Source: Candidatus Poribacteria bacterium (GTDB taxonomy: Bacteria > Poribacteria > WGA-4E > WGA-3G). From it: a DNA stretch of 64,000 nucleotides. The position numbers and the translations under genes were made by a program. The stretch lies in assembly GCA_022827185.1 (NCBI GenBank), contig JAJDTM010000065.1, positions 1 to 64,000 on the forward strand, in the 5' to 3' direction. The notes below the pieces were generated by a model. That model was not told the DNA's origin. It made no database searches and saw only the letters and a program-made list of their open reading frames with translations. Every line of letters starts with the position of its first letter. Within the stretch, counting starts at the first letter, position 1. This document shows positions 16,656 to 26,263 of the stretch, in pieces.

Positions 16656-17858
16656 CTACAACCGATCGACTGTATATGCCTCCAACAACGCTTCATCCAA
16701 ATCCACACCGAAACCGGGAGCATCGTTGAGGCTGAAAAACCCGTCGCGAGGTTCAGGGCGCAAGCGGCGATATAACTCATTTTCAACGCCATCACGGGAA
16801 GGGCCGAAGGTCTCTGCCATACACTGCATCGGAAGACAGGCTGTGAGATGCAAACCCCATGGTGTACCCGCTTGATGAAGCCATGTCGGAATACCGGACG
16901 CAGCGGCTTCCTGAGCGACGCGTAGGCATTCCGTAAAACCACCCGCCCAACTGACATCCGGTTGAATCATATCAGCTGCCTGCCAACGCAACAATTCGCG
17001 GAATCCGTATCGTGTGAATTCATGTTCACCAGAGACGATCCAAGTCGGTTGAATTTCACGGACTAATTGCGCCATGCCTGCATAGTCATCAAGCGGGATA
17101 GGTTCCTCAATCCATTTGAGATTCACATCAGAGGCTGCCTCAGCGAAACGGAGCGTGTAGTCTACGTCCCAGCGGAGATAGATGTCTGCCATCAATTCCA
17201 CATCTGCCCCGATAGCATCCCGCGCGGCGTGTATCATCTCTACGTTTTGTGCGAATCCACTTTCACCTTCAGTAATTCCGTTCCGAAGTGGCAGCTTGCA
17301 AGCAGTGAACCCATTTTCCGCATAATAGCCGACATCAGCACCAGTCGCATAGGCGGGAATTTTAAGACATGGTGTACCTGTCACGAGACTGTAAACAGGT
17401 GCGTCTACAATCTTCCCACATAAATCAACGAGTGCGAGCTCTATGCCACTCAAAGCGTAAATAACCAAACCGCGCCGCCCGTAAATTGAGGTGATATGAT
17501 AGAGATGCTCCCAGATATCCTCAACATCAAGCGGATCGCGACCAATGACAAAGTGTTGGAGATGTTTCTCAATAACCAGCGCGCCAGCAAGCCCCCCACC
17601 ACCGAGACCGTATCCTTTTAAGCCCTTATCAGTCGTTATTTCTACGATTAACGCCCCCGCTTGCGTCGCAAAGGGACCGCGCCAGTCAACGTGCGCTGTC
17701 TGGGTAGCCGGTTTCTGCCACTGCCCTTTGGCGAAGCCCAGACTCGGCATCGCGCGCGGGTTCAGATTGACATGCCACGTCCGAATTCCAGTAACAGCAT
17801 GTCGGGTTTTTGCCCCTTCTTTCCATGTAGCCGTGAGCTTGTTTTCATTGGCGTGCAT
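16656..17858 (-). CDS. Mandelate racemase-type enolase superfamily sugar-acid dehydratase
   Basis: A 400-residue enzyme of the mandelate racemase/muconate lactonising group, which abstracts a proton alpha to a carboxylate using Mg2+. The N-terminal capping domain (about 1-150) is followed by a TIM barrel. Likely metal ligands are the acidic residues in ELMADIYLRWD, LKWIEEPIPLDDY and IVSGEHEFTRYG, with WLHQAGTPWG carrying the likely catalytic His. The pattern is closest to L-rhamnonate or related acid-sugar dehydratases, but substrate cannot be fixed by eye. The ATG at 17858 is well supported: AAGGAG sits seven bases upstream and overlaps the stop of the preceding LRR gene, so this is the last gene of a three-gene operon with the two LRR-glycosidase-like proteins. 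Confidence 0.85.
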   Translation of the reverse strand: MHANENKLTATWKEGAKTRHAVTGIRTWHVNLNPRAMPSLGFAKGQWQKPATQTAHVDWRGPFATQAGALIVEITTDKGLKGYGLGGGGLAGALVIEKHLQHFVIGRDPLDVEDIWEHLYHITSIYGRRGLVIYALSGIELALVDLCGKIVDAPVYSLVTGTPCLKIPAYATGADVGYYAENGFTACKLPLRNGITEGESGFAQNVEMIHAARDAIGADVELMADIYLRWDVDYTLRFAEAASDVNLKWIEEPIPLDDYAGMAQLVREIQPTWIVSGEHEFTRYGFRELLRWQAADMIQPDVSWAGGFTECLRVAQEAAASGIPTWLHQAGTPWGLHLTACLPMQCMAETFGPSRDGVENELYRRLRPEPRDGFFSLNDAPGFGVDLDEALLEAYTVDRL

Positions 17859-17870
17859 GACATAACTCCT

Positions 17871-20800
17871 TCAAAACGCATTCGCAACAATAACTAAATC
17901 CTGAATATTTACAACACCATCACCGTTGAGGTCGGGGGCCGCTTCGCCAAGCGCATTCGCGACAATAACTAAATCCTGAATATTCACAACGCCATCTTCG
18001 TTCACATCAACATCATAGTGAAGGTCCGTAAGGTTCAAAGCGGCAAGCGGACTGAAATCGGTTGCCGGATTGTCCCTAATCCTCAACTCCCGCAGATTTG
18101 TGAGCCCCGCCAGCGGACTAAGGTCTTCTATATTGTTATCTGAAAGATCCAAACGTTGGAGTTTTTTCAGTCCTGCCAACGGATTGATATCCTCTATGTC
18201 GTTAGCTGAAAGACCTAAACCTTGAAGTGCTTTCAGTTCCGTAAGCAGACTTATATCCGAAATACCACTATTTTCGAGGACGAGGTACTCTAAGTTGATA
18301 AGTCCTGATAGCGGACTTATATCCAAATTTGTAACTGGGGGCAGGTCCGCTACCTCACGATGCCAGATATGTAAGTGGGTGAGATTTTTTAAGTTCGCGA
18401 GCGGCCGGAGGTCTGTGATACGATTTCTACCCCCAAGGTGTAATTCTTTTAGAGACAGCGCAAATTCTAAACCTGTTAGATCTACAATGCCTCTGTGATT
18501 TGCATTCAGAGAAGTCAATTGTAACATCTTCTCTTTCGTAAACGGTGCTGATGTAGGTAGCCCGAGTTCCTCGAGTGCCTCCCGAACCACTGCCTGCAAT
18601 GCAGTGTCCGGCATCCATTCTGATATATCCCCTATCGTAAGTTCTAACGCTAACACTTTGACGGTGCCATCGCCAGTAGTGTCTGGTTCCTGTTTAAGAT
18701 ACATCTCGCCATCTAAATCGGGGACGATGTGTGTTGTGCTTGCAATACCACTTGCGACACCAGTGACTTGTCCGGGGAGTTGGATTTTTTGTGGCTGTCC
18801 ACTGCGGTTATAGACTGCCCATCCGTTTGTGAACTCACGGATAAAGAGGCCGTCGCAACCGTCACAGAGTTGTCCCTTTTCCCCAACAGGTCTTCCGAGA
18901 TCGGCATCATAAAAATCATACCACATGTTTGCCCCGCCATCAACTGGTGCTCTGAAAGTGCAATAGCCATCAGAGTGTGTAAGAGACAGCGTTGTAATAA
19001 CACGCATCCAGCGTAGACTATCAGGACTATTAATAGATTGATCTACACTCTCTCCATGCAAAACATTGATTCTCGGTTCACGCAGATGCTCCTCATTCCA
19101 GAGTAGCGAATCTTCGACCTCAATGAGTTTCTTATAAGTGTAGCCAAACAGCGGATCAGAGTTTATTTCCATGTAACTCCCATTGATCCACTCCGCATAG
19201 TGTGGCGATTTTCTCTCGTTCCTATTGACGAGTATCAGGAAGTCATCTCGGACCCGCGCTCGTATGCCTTTTAAGATCGTTATATATGCTTGTATAACTT
19301 CTTCGTTTCCAATGTTGTAGAGCTCTTCGTAGATGCCGAAATGGAAAGGTGCCCATGAATCGAACATAACACCATTAAAGTATCCGCATTCCGCAATTCC
19401 GACAACACGTTCTATGATAAGTTGTTGAAGTTCTGGGTTTAGAATGTCAAGCAGCCATTCATCCCAAGGAGCATAGTCATTTTCTATAATTTGCCCATCA
19501 GGATCTCTCAGCCAAAAGTCCGAATCTGGTGGGAAAGCATCTAAATCCATGTGGGCATGAACCGCAATTGTAGGGATGAATAGCATATTCGGATTACGTT
19601 GGGCATATTTTTCGTATTCGTCCATTACGGCTCCAGGGTTTCCAGCAAGCCGGGTTGATAAACCATAGCCCGGCTCTATCAGGGTCAAATGCCACGCTAA
19701 ACCGAAACGATGCGAGTAATGGTGCATATCGTGATTCGTTGCGACATCATAGAAAATATCAGGATCATTCCACCACGTCAACCGTCTTACCGGTTCTGTA
19801 TTGTAGATAAGGCTGTTCGCTGAAAATGTTATTGAAGGGAAAGTTCTATTCGCAATGCGTTCTGTAACAGGTGGCGGAAACGGAGCGATCTCGCAGATGC
19901 CACCGTAATCAAAGTCTGTGAGATTCGTCAGTCCTGAAAGTGCTGAGAAATCTCTCGTCAAATTGTGGTGCATCTTTAACACCCGAAGATTCTCCAGTCC
20001 CGCGAGTGGAGACACATCTGAAACTTTACAATAAGTGAGATCCAATACTTCTAAGTTCGTGAGATTTGAAAGTGGACGTAAATCGCTGAGCGGATTATTA
20101 CTCAAGCTTAAATTTCTGAGTTCTATCAGTGCGGAGAGTGGTGATAAATCCGAGATTTGATTGTCACCTAAAGCCAGCTCTACAAGGTCTGTGAGTTCGG
20201 AGAGTGGCGATATATCTGAGATTTGGTTACCCCCTAAATCCAGAGCTACAAGGGATGTCAGAGAAGCTAATGGTGATATATCTGAGATTTGGTTGTCCCA
20301 TAAAGCTAAATACCTAAGGGATGTTAGTGTGGAGAGTAGCGATAAATCTGAAACTGACAAATTGGTAGCACCTAAACCCAGGCGCGTCAGGTTCGTCAGC
20401 TCTTGAAGTGGATTTATGTCTTCTATGGGGTTACCGGCTAAATCGAGTTCTGTCAGGTTTACCGCAAATTCTAAGCCTTGGACATTCACAACGCCTTTTT
20501 TCCACGCATGCAATTTTGTTAGTTGTTTAATATTGTCTTTGGTCAAGGGCACTACATCAGACAAACGAAGTTCCTTTCGGACTACGGCACGCAATGTGGG
20601 GTGCATTATTAATATCGGAAGATTCTCAAGACCCGCAAGCGGAGACACATCTGAAATTTTACCATAATAAATATCTAACATTTCTAAATTCGTGAGATTT
20701 GAAAGTGGACCTAAATCGTTGATCGGGTTATTTATCAAGTTTATATCTCTCAGGGATATCAGATCGGCTAATGGGGACAAATCTGAGATTTGATTGTACT

Positions 20801-21284
20801 GTAAATCCAATTTTGTAAGAGCTGTTAGTGCGGAGAGTGGCGATAAATCTGATATTTGGTTGTCTCCTAAATCCATATCTACAAGGGATTTCAGGGATGC
20901 TAATGGCGATAAATCTGACAGGTTGGTAGACCCCAGACCCAGGTGCGTCAGTTGCATCAAACTCTGAAGCGGACTTATGTCCTTTATGGCGTTACCGGCT
21001 AAATCAAGCTCAATAAGATTTACCGCGAATCCTAAGCCTTGGATATTCACAATTCCTTTTTCTATCGCATGCAATCGCGTCATCTGTAGCATTTCCGCTT
21101 TGGTCAAGGGTGCGTCTGCTGGCAGTTTAAGTTCTTCACGGATCGCCTGTCGGAGTGCAGGATCCGGCATCCATTGTTCCGCATCTTCTGCATAGACAAA
21201 AGCATTGTAGACAAACATGCCCATAACAAAAACGAATAGCAACTGAAACCCTAACGGTTTACAGAATATCTTTCTTATTGTCAT
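17871..21284 (-). CDS. Secreted LRR-glycosidase-like-LRR-dockerin protein (large paralogue)
   Basis: A 1137-residue exported protein: signal peptide about 1-32; a cap motif WMPDPALRQAIREEL and internalin-type leucine-rich repeats (DISPLxxLxxLxxLxLxxNxI, 22 residues) to about 215; a second cap (HPTLRAVVRKEL, about 225) and second LRR block to about 455. Residues about 465-880 look like a TIM-barrel, GHL15-like putative glycoside hydrolase (DMHHYSHRFGLAW, FNGVMFDSW, LVNRN, GLFIREFTNGWAVYNRSG). Then come a third cap (WMPDTALQAVVREAL, about 890), a third LRR block, and two dockerin-type repeats (about 1091-1137, DVNEDGVVNIQDLV and DLNGDGVVNIQDLV). The ATG has AAGGAG eight bases upstream. It lies 16 bases after its 845-residue paralogue and appears to have gained an extra cap+LRR block. 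Binding of surface glycans or proteins by the LRRs is inference. Confidence 0.78.
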   Translation of the reverse strand: MTIRKIFCKPLGFQLLFVFVMGMFVYNAFVYAEDAEQWMPDPALRQAIREELKLPADAPLTKAEMLQMTRLHAIEKGIVNIQGLGFAVNLIELDLAGNAIKDISPLQSLMQLTHLGLGSTNLSDLSPLASLKSLVDMDLGDNQISDLSPLSALTALTKLDLQYNQISDLSPLADLISLRDINLINNPINDLGPLSNLTNLEMLDIYYGKISDVSPLAGLENLPILIMHPTLRAVVRKELRLSDVVPLTKDNIKQLTKLHAWKKGVVNVQGLEFAVNLTELDLAGNPIEDINPLQELTNLTRLGLGATNLSVSDLSLLSTLTSLRYLALWDNQISDISPLASLTSLVALDLGGNQISDISPLSELTDLVELALGDNQISDLSPLSALIELRNLSLSNNPLSDLRPLSNLTNLEVLDLTYCKVSDVSPLAGLENLRVLKMHHNLTRDFSALSGLTNLTDFDYGGICEIAPFPPPVTERIANRTFPSITFSANSLIYNTEPVRRLTWWNDPDIFYDVATNHDMHHYSHRFGLAWHLTLIEPGYGLSTRLAGNPGAVMDEYEKYAQRNPNMLFIPTIAVHAHMDLDAFPPDSDFWLRDPDGQIIENDYAPWDEWLLDILNPELQQLIIERVVGIAECGYFNGVMFDSWAPFHFGIYEELYNIGNEEVIQAYITILKGIRARVRDDFLILVNRNERKSPHYAEWINGSYMEINSDPLFGYTYKKLIEVEDSLLWNEEHLREPRINVLHGESVDQSINSPDSLRWMRVITTLSLTHSDGYCTFRAPVDGGANMWYDFYDADLGRPVGEKGQLCDGCDGLFIREFTNGWAVYNRSGQPQKIQLPGQVTGVASGIASTTHIVPDLDGEMYLKQEPDTTGDGTVKVLALELTIGDISEWMPDTALQAVVREALEELGLPTSAPFTKEKMLQLTSLNANHRGIVDLTGLEFALSLKELHLGGRNRITDLRPLANLKNLTHLHIWHREVADLPPVTNLDISPLSGLINLEYLVLENSGISDISLLTELKALQGLGLSANDIEDINPLAGLKKLQRLDLSDNNIEDLSPLAGLTNLRELRIRDNPATDFSPLAALNLTDLHYDVDVNEDGVVNIQDLVIVANALGEAAPDLNGDGVVNIQDLVIVANAF

Positions 21285-21300
21285 AGAAGAGTCTCCTTAC

Positions 21301-23835
21301 TCAAAACGCATTTGCCACAACAACCAAGTCCTGAATATTCACAACACCATCGCCATTCAGATCGGGTTCATTCTCGCCAAGCGCGTTTGCCACTATCACT
21401 AAGTCAAGGATATTCACAACGCCATCGCCATTCACATCCACATCAGACCGGAAGTCTTTGAGATTCAAAGCAGCAAGCGGACTAAAATCCGTCCCTAAGT
21501 TATCATCAATCTGCAACGTCTCCAAATTCGTAAGTCCCGCAAGTGGGCTAAAATCTACGATTTGATTGTGGCTCAGATACAAAGCACGAAGTTTCTTCAA
21601 CCCAGTAAGCGGGCTTATATCCGAAATGTCGTTATCTATAAGAGAGAGCTCGTCTAAGTTAATAAGCCCAGCAAGCGGACTTATATCCGAAATACCACTC
21701 CTTTCAAGGACGAGGAACTCTAAGTTGATCAGTCCTGATAGCGGACTTATATCCAGATTTGTAACTGGGGGCAGGTCCGCTACCTCACGATGCCAGATAT
21801 GCAAGTGGGTGAGATTTGTTAAATTCGCAAGTGGACGGAGGTCTGTGATACGATTTCTACCACCAAGGTATAACTCTTCAAGGTTCGCCGCAAATTCTAA
21901 CCCTGTTATATCAACAATGCCTCTGTGATTTGCATTCAGAGAAGTCAATTGTAGCATCTTCTCTTTCGTAAAGGGTGCTGATGCGGGTAGCCCGAGTTCC
22001 TCAAGTGTCTCCCGAACCACTGCTTGCAGCGCGGCATCCGGCATCCATTTTGAGAGGTCCTCTATCGTAAGTTCTAACGCTAACACTTTGACGGTGCCAT
22101 CACCAGTAGTGTCTGGTTCCTGTTTAAGATACATCTCACCATCTAAATCCGGGACGATGTGTGTTGTGCTTGTGATACCACTTGCGACACCGGTGACTTG
22201 TATGGGCAGTTGGATCTTTTGTGGCTGTCCACTGCGGTTATAGACTGCCCAGCCGTTTGTAAATTCGCGGATAAAGAGTCCATCACAACCGTCACAGCGT
22301 TGTCCCTTCTCCCCAATAGGTTTTCCGAGATCAGCATCATAAAAATCGTGCCAGATGATTGGTGCTTCAAATGCACTATAACCATCGGAGTGTGTCAGAG
22401 ACAGCGTTGTAAAGATCCGCATGCTGCGGAGGTTATCAGGACTATCAATAGGTTCATCTATATTTTGTCCTTGTACTACATTGATTCTCGGTTCACGGAG
22501 ATGCTTCTCATTCCAGAGGAGTGCTTCTTCGATCCCCTTGAGTTTCCTATAAGAGTAGCCGTTTTGAAGATCTGGGGTTGTTTCCATAAAACTACCGTTG
22601 ATCCATTCCGCATACCGTGGCGATTTTTTATCGTTTCTATTGACGAGTATAAGGAAGTCATCTCGGACGCGTTCCCGTATGCCTTTTAGGATTGATATGT
22701 ACGCCTGTACAACAACTTCATCACTAATGTTAAAATACTTACCGTAGTAGTACTGATGATAACGGTCCCATGAATCGAACATAACACCATCAAAGAATCC
22801 ACATTCTGCAATTCCCACAACACGATCTATGGTCAGTTGTTGAAATTCTGGGTTTAGGATGTCAAGCACCCATTCATCCCAAGGGATACCGTCTCTTTTG
22901 ATGATTTGTCCGTTGGCATCTCTCAGCCAAAGATCAGAATCTGGAGGTATCTCATTGAAGTCGTAAGCATGAACAGCGACCGTAGGGATAAAGAGCATAT
23001 TCGGATTCTTATCGGTGTATTTTTTCCATTCTTCGAGGACCTCTTCAATATTTCCAGCAAGCTGTGTTGATAAACCTACAATAATCTCTGTCGGCGTCAG
23101 ATTCCATCTCAAACCGAAACGCGTCGAGTAATAATGCATATCGTAATTAGTGACGACATCATAAAATATATCGGGGTCGTCCCACCGATTCAGCCATTTT
23201 GTAGGGTTTGTTTTGTGTCCGAGATCGTGAAAATCAAATGTTATTGACGGGAAGGTTCTGTCCTGAATCCGTTCCGTAACAGGTGACAGAAAGGGCGCAA
23301 TTTCACAGATTTCATCGGCAAAAATGTCAAAACCCAATCCCTCCAGCGGACTAAAATCTGTTGTCCAAATCCCACGAGCTATCAACTTCCTAAATTTCGG
23401 TAATCCCGCCAGTGGGCTGAGGTCTGAAATAGGGTTAAGTGAAATAATCAGTTGCAAAAGATTCGGCAACCCCGCCAGTGGACTTATATCCGAAATCCTA
23501 TTCTCAGGCAGACCGAGTTCCTCTAAATGGGCGAGATTCGCCAGCGGACGCAAATCTGTTATTGAATTATCACCGAGATTTGTTTCTCTAAGATTTATAG
23601 CAAACTCCAATCCCGTGAGGTCAGAAATCCCTCTGCCTTCTGCTATGAATATATCCAAATCTTGCATGTGTTTTTTCGTCAAAGGCACTTCGGCTGGTAG
23701 CTCAAGTGCTTCCCGAACTGCTTCACGCAACACCGGATCAGGCATCCACGTCTCGGGTGCCTCCTGCGCGTATCCGACAACCGATATCAATAGTAAACAA
23801 AGCCATAAAACTTTTTGAAATATATGTGTCTTCAC
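21301..23835 (-). CDS. Secreted LRR-glycosidase-like-LRR-dockerin protein (small paralogue)
   Basis: About 845 residues with the same architecture as its neighbour: signal peptide about 1-25; cap WMPDPVLREAVREAL (about 30) plus one short LRR block to about 175; a GHL15-like putative glycosidase region about 180-585 (DMHYYSTRFGLRW, FFDGVMFDSWDRY, LILVNRNDKKSP, GLFIREFTNGWAVYN); a second cap WMPDAALQAVVRETL near 595; LRRs to about 790; and two dockerin-type repeats (DVNGDGVVNILDLV, DLNGDGVVNIQDLV). The glycosidase-like and C-terminal parts are nearly the same as in the 1137-residue paralogue, showing recent tandem duplication. AAGGAG lies seven bases before a GTG (23835), which is preferred to the TTG three bases earlier. 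First gene of the operon ending in the dehydratase. Confidence 0.78.
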   Translation of the reverse strand: MKTHIFQKVLWLCLLLISVVGYAQEAPETWMPDPVLREAVREALELPAEVPLTKKHMQDLDIFIAEGRGISDLTGLEFAINLRETNLGDNSITDLRPLANLAHLEELGLPENRISDISPLAGLPNLLQLIISLNPISDLSPLAGLPKFRKLIARGIWTTDFSPLEGLGFDIFADEICEIAPFLSPVTERIQDRTFPSITFDFHDLGHKTNPTKWLNRWDDPDIFYDVVTNYDMHYYSTRFGLRWNLTPTEIIVGLSTQLAGNIEEVLEEWKKYTDKNPNMLFIPTVAVHAYDFNEIPPDSDLWLRDANGQIIKRDGIPWDEWVLDILNPEFQQLTIDRVVGIAECGFFDGVMFDSWDRYHQYYYGKYFNISDEVVVQAYISILKGIRERVRDDFLILVNRNDKKSPRYAEWINGSFMETTPDLQNGYSYRKLKGIEEALLWNEKHLREPRINVVQGQNIDEPIDSPDNLRSMRIFTTLSLTHSDGYSAFEAPIIWHDFYDADLGKPIGEKGQRCDGCDGLFIREFTNGWAVYNRSGQPQKIQLPIQVTGVASGITSTTHIVPDLDGEMYLKQEPDTTGDGTVKVLALELTIEDLSKWMPDAALQAVVRETLEELGLPASAPFTKEKMLQLTSLNANHRGIVDITGLEFAANLEELYLGGRNRITDLRPLANLTNLTHLHIWHREVADLPPVTNLDISPLSGLINLEFLVLERSGISDISPLAGLINLDELSLIDNDISDISPLTGLKKLRALYLSHNQIVDFSPLAGLTNLETLQIDDNLGTDFSPLAALNLKDFRSDVDVNGDGVVNILDLVIVANALGENEPDLNGDGVVNIQDLVVVANAF

Positions 23836-23838
23836 CAA

Positions 23839-24207
23839 TCAACTCCTTTGAAACAATTCTGGGCTCATCTTTGGTGATATGTAGAGATGCCATCTGCTGG
23901 TAGACGCGCTTTGCAAGCACGACACACGCCACAATCACAAAGTAAATCCGTTAGTCTGTTGGGTTTCGCTATGCGGTATGGAATCAAAAAGGACGGTTCT
24001 TAGTCATTTACCGCTCCCCCCAACCTACATTGAAAAAGTCAGGATTAGAAACTCCTACCACAGTACAAACTAAAAGTTCATGCTACATGCGTATTGAGAG
24101 GTATTCAAATAGAAATGGTATTATTTTTATAATTTACCAATGTTATCTATTAAAGACACAATTTTACAGTAGAAAACGTGCATAACTTAAAAAAAATCGC
24201 ACAAAAA
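23839..24207. other. Intergenic region, no gene seen
   Basis: 369 bases between two minus-strand units, very AT-rich on the 24.1-24.2 kb side. It holds a long imperfect inverted repeat, GTTGGGTTTCGC...GCGGT near 23958-23977 against ACCGC...CCCCAAC near 24010-24028, of the kind seen as degenerate intergenic palindromes. The promoter of the LRR operon should lie here, but no convincing -35/-10 pair was identified. Confidence 0.35.
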
Positions 24208-26217
24208 TTACGATGGTAACGCGAAATAACCGATGCCTGTAAACATCCCGACTATCATCCATAACGCTACCATCACATATTCACCGAAAATCAAGCCGAA
24301 GGCGACGGGTCGAATCTTCCGATACGTCGAGGCACCGCCAAATTTCAGTGCCATGTATTTAATGAACCATCCAATCAGAATTGACGACCAGAGATGAAAC
24401 GGCGGATACGTCGCCCCGAGCAGATAACCGATCGGATGCAGGGACCACCAGACGAAGTGCTGCCGCATCCAGAGCATAAAGCCCGTAAATCCTGCGCCAG
24501 CAATCATACTGTAGACCTCGCCCCACTTCGTCTCAACAGGAAATTGGATGAGATTGTTCATCCGTTGGAAATAGTTCCGCGGTGCGACAACGAAAGACCA
24601 ACTCTGTAAAAACAAGGCCCCCTTGTCGTAAATCAGCGTCAATGAGGCATAAACAGAGATGAGAATTGCGACAACGATTGCGATGCCCAAAATCGGTACA
24701 ACGCGTCGGCGTGCGAGTTTCACCTCATCCGCCGCCTTGAAACTGTGTAGGAAGTTTGGCATCATAAACTCGCCCCAATCCCGCAGAAATGTGCGTTGGA
24801 AACTCAGGATTGCGAGACTCTTATGCCCTAATGCGTTGGAGCCCAAAGTAATATCAATGTATTCTGACGGAAAAAAAGGGGCTTGCACAAGCAACAAACC
24901 GCCGTTGACGACCATCCAAGATAACACCACAGACGTAATAAAAATAGAGAGCAGCGTCACAACGGCAACCCACGTTGTTATGCCTGCAACAACTAAAAAC
25001 ACGACCAGAGTGACAAATCCGAAGAGAAATCCGAGCAGTGCGATGCGATACGAAAGCGGTTCGTTGGCATCGTCTATCGGTTGTCCAGCCAGAGTAGAAC
25101 TGCTTGTCCTTGTGTGTCCCAAACCAAACGTCTTTCTAAAAATCGCCACGATATGCTCACGCCCTATCCAGAAAACGGCGGGAACAAAAACGAGATAGCC
25201 ACCCATCACCTGACGACTACAACTAATCCACGGACCGATGCTGAGTCCGATCGCATTCATGATTATATATTGGAGTTTGAAAAAGAGGTAGAAGAACCAG
25301 AGGCTGAACGACACCTCAAGCGTGAGTAGAGAGGCGATCCCGATAACCGAAAAATAGATGACGAACCGCATCGCGGGCCACCATCCGAGTGTATGCCACG
25401 GTTTTTCAGTAAAGACGGTGTAGATATTGTAAATAAGCGGAATCTCTGGCACTGTTGGGAAATGCGCGTGCAACCCGTTGATAAGGTGCAACACTACCGG
25501 CAATGCCATCCCTGCCCAGAGGAGTCTGTTTTTAAAAAAGGCGTTGAGAAGTTTACCACGTGCGGGTTCTGCGGCGAGTTGTATCGGAATCTGGATTAAG
25601 GGAAACGAAAACCTCTCACGTTCCACCCACTGCTTGCGAAGGATTGTCGAGAGGCAGAGTGTTGTGAAATAGAAAACGAGGACGAAAAGTCCCCAGATAA
25701 GCAAGGGCTGGATCCAGAACATCCACGGGACACTTTCACCCGGAGAAATACCTTCATAAAAGTCCGTTACAGCCCGCGTATCTGTGATAACGAGCCACTC
25801 AGGGATATGTGGATGGAGCGTTTCGGACCAATCGTTTTCCGTCGTTGCGAAGTATTGGAGCGCGACAAGGGAGGGCAGCAGAAATTGCAGCAACCCCATT
25901 GACGGAATGCCTACCGCCACGATTAGCATCATCCAAATAACAGTCAATTCGGGTGCGGAGAAGGCAAAACGTCCGTTCCGCATCAACTTCCGTAACGGCA
26001 CATTGACAAGGAACACCAGAATGAGAAGTCCGAAGATTGAACCGACAGGGAGATGATTGCCTGCAATTTTGGTATTTTGTAGGAAATAGTTGTTGTAGGG
26101 TGTGATTGCACACATTCCACCTACTAAGAGTACCCCTACGAGAATAGCGGAAAATCGAATTTTTAGGTTTGACCTACTATTTTCCCCAAAATTGTCCTTA
26201 AAAGTATCAGCAGCCAA
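24208..26217 (-). CDS. Large polytopic membrane protein, DUF6785/DUF6784-like (copy 1)
   Basis: A 669-residue protein with about 13-15 hydrophobic helices spread over its length. It is clearly homologous to the protein encoded at 39669-41561: shared blocks include FATTENDW (ATPENEW in the copy), PEWLVITD, RKQWVERERFSFPL, a C-terminal FVWWSLHPIGYLLG, and a GGASTYRKIRP-type element near the end. I believe this is the DUF6785/DUF6784 family of uncharacterised membrane proteins found in related phyla, from memory and without a search. No catalytic motif or ligand site is evident. It lies 46 bases downstream of the sulfatase gene on the same strand, so the two may form an operon, for example for uptake of a desulfated product (inference). 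Confidence 0.65.
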   Translation of the reverse strand: MAADTFKDNFGENSRSNLKIRFSAILVGVLLVGGMCAITPYNNYFLQNTKIAGNHLPVGSIFGLLILVFLVNVPLRKLMRNGRFAFSAPELTVIWMMLIVAVGIPSMGLLQFLLPSLVALQYFATTENDWSETLHPHIPEWLVITDTRAVTDFYEGISPGESVPWMFWIQPLLIWGLFVLVFYFTTLCLSTILRKQWVERERFSFPLIQIPIQLAAEPARGKLLNAFFKNRLLWAGMALPVVLHLINGLHAHFPTVPEIPLIYNIYTVFTEKPWHTLGWWPAMRFVIYFSVIGIASLLTLEVSFSLWFFYLFFKLQYIIMNAIGLSIGPWISCSRQVMGGYLVFVPAVFWIGREHIVAIFRKTFGLGHTRTSSSTLAGQPIDDANEPLSYRIALLGFLFGFVTLVVFLVVAGITTWVAVVTLLSIFITSVVLSWMVVNGGLLLVQAPFFPSEYIDITLGSNALGHKSLAILSFQRTFLRDWGEFMMPNFLHSFKAADEVKLARRRVVPILGIAIVVAILISVYASLTLIYDKGALFLQSWSFVVAPRNYFQRMNNLIQFPVETKWGEVYSMIAGAGFTGFMLWMRQHFVWWSLHPIGYLLGATYPPFHLWSSILIGWFIKYMALKFGGASTYRKIRPVAFGLIFGEYVMVALWMIVGMFTGIGYFALPS

Positions 26218-26263
26218 GCGTGTACATGTCTCCCATTCTTGTTATCGGCTCAGAATGTTCTTC

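Noticed and set aside
20161..20667. Plus-strand reading frames opposite the LRR genes, also near 21566-21928, 22159-22689 and 23324-23818
   Set aside because: They are antisense shadows of the periodic LRR and glycosidase-like coding sequence, lack start signals, and match nothing.
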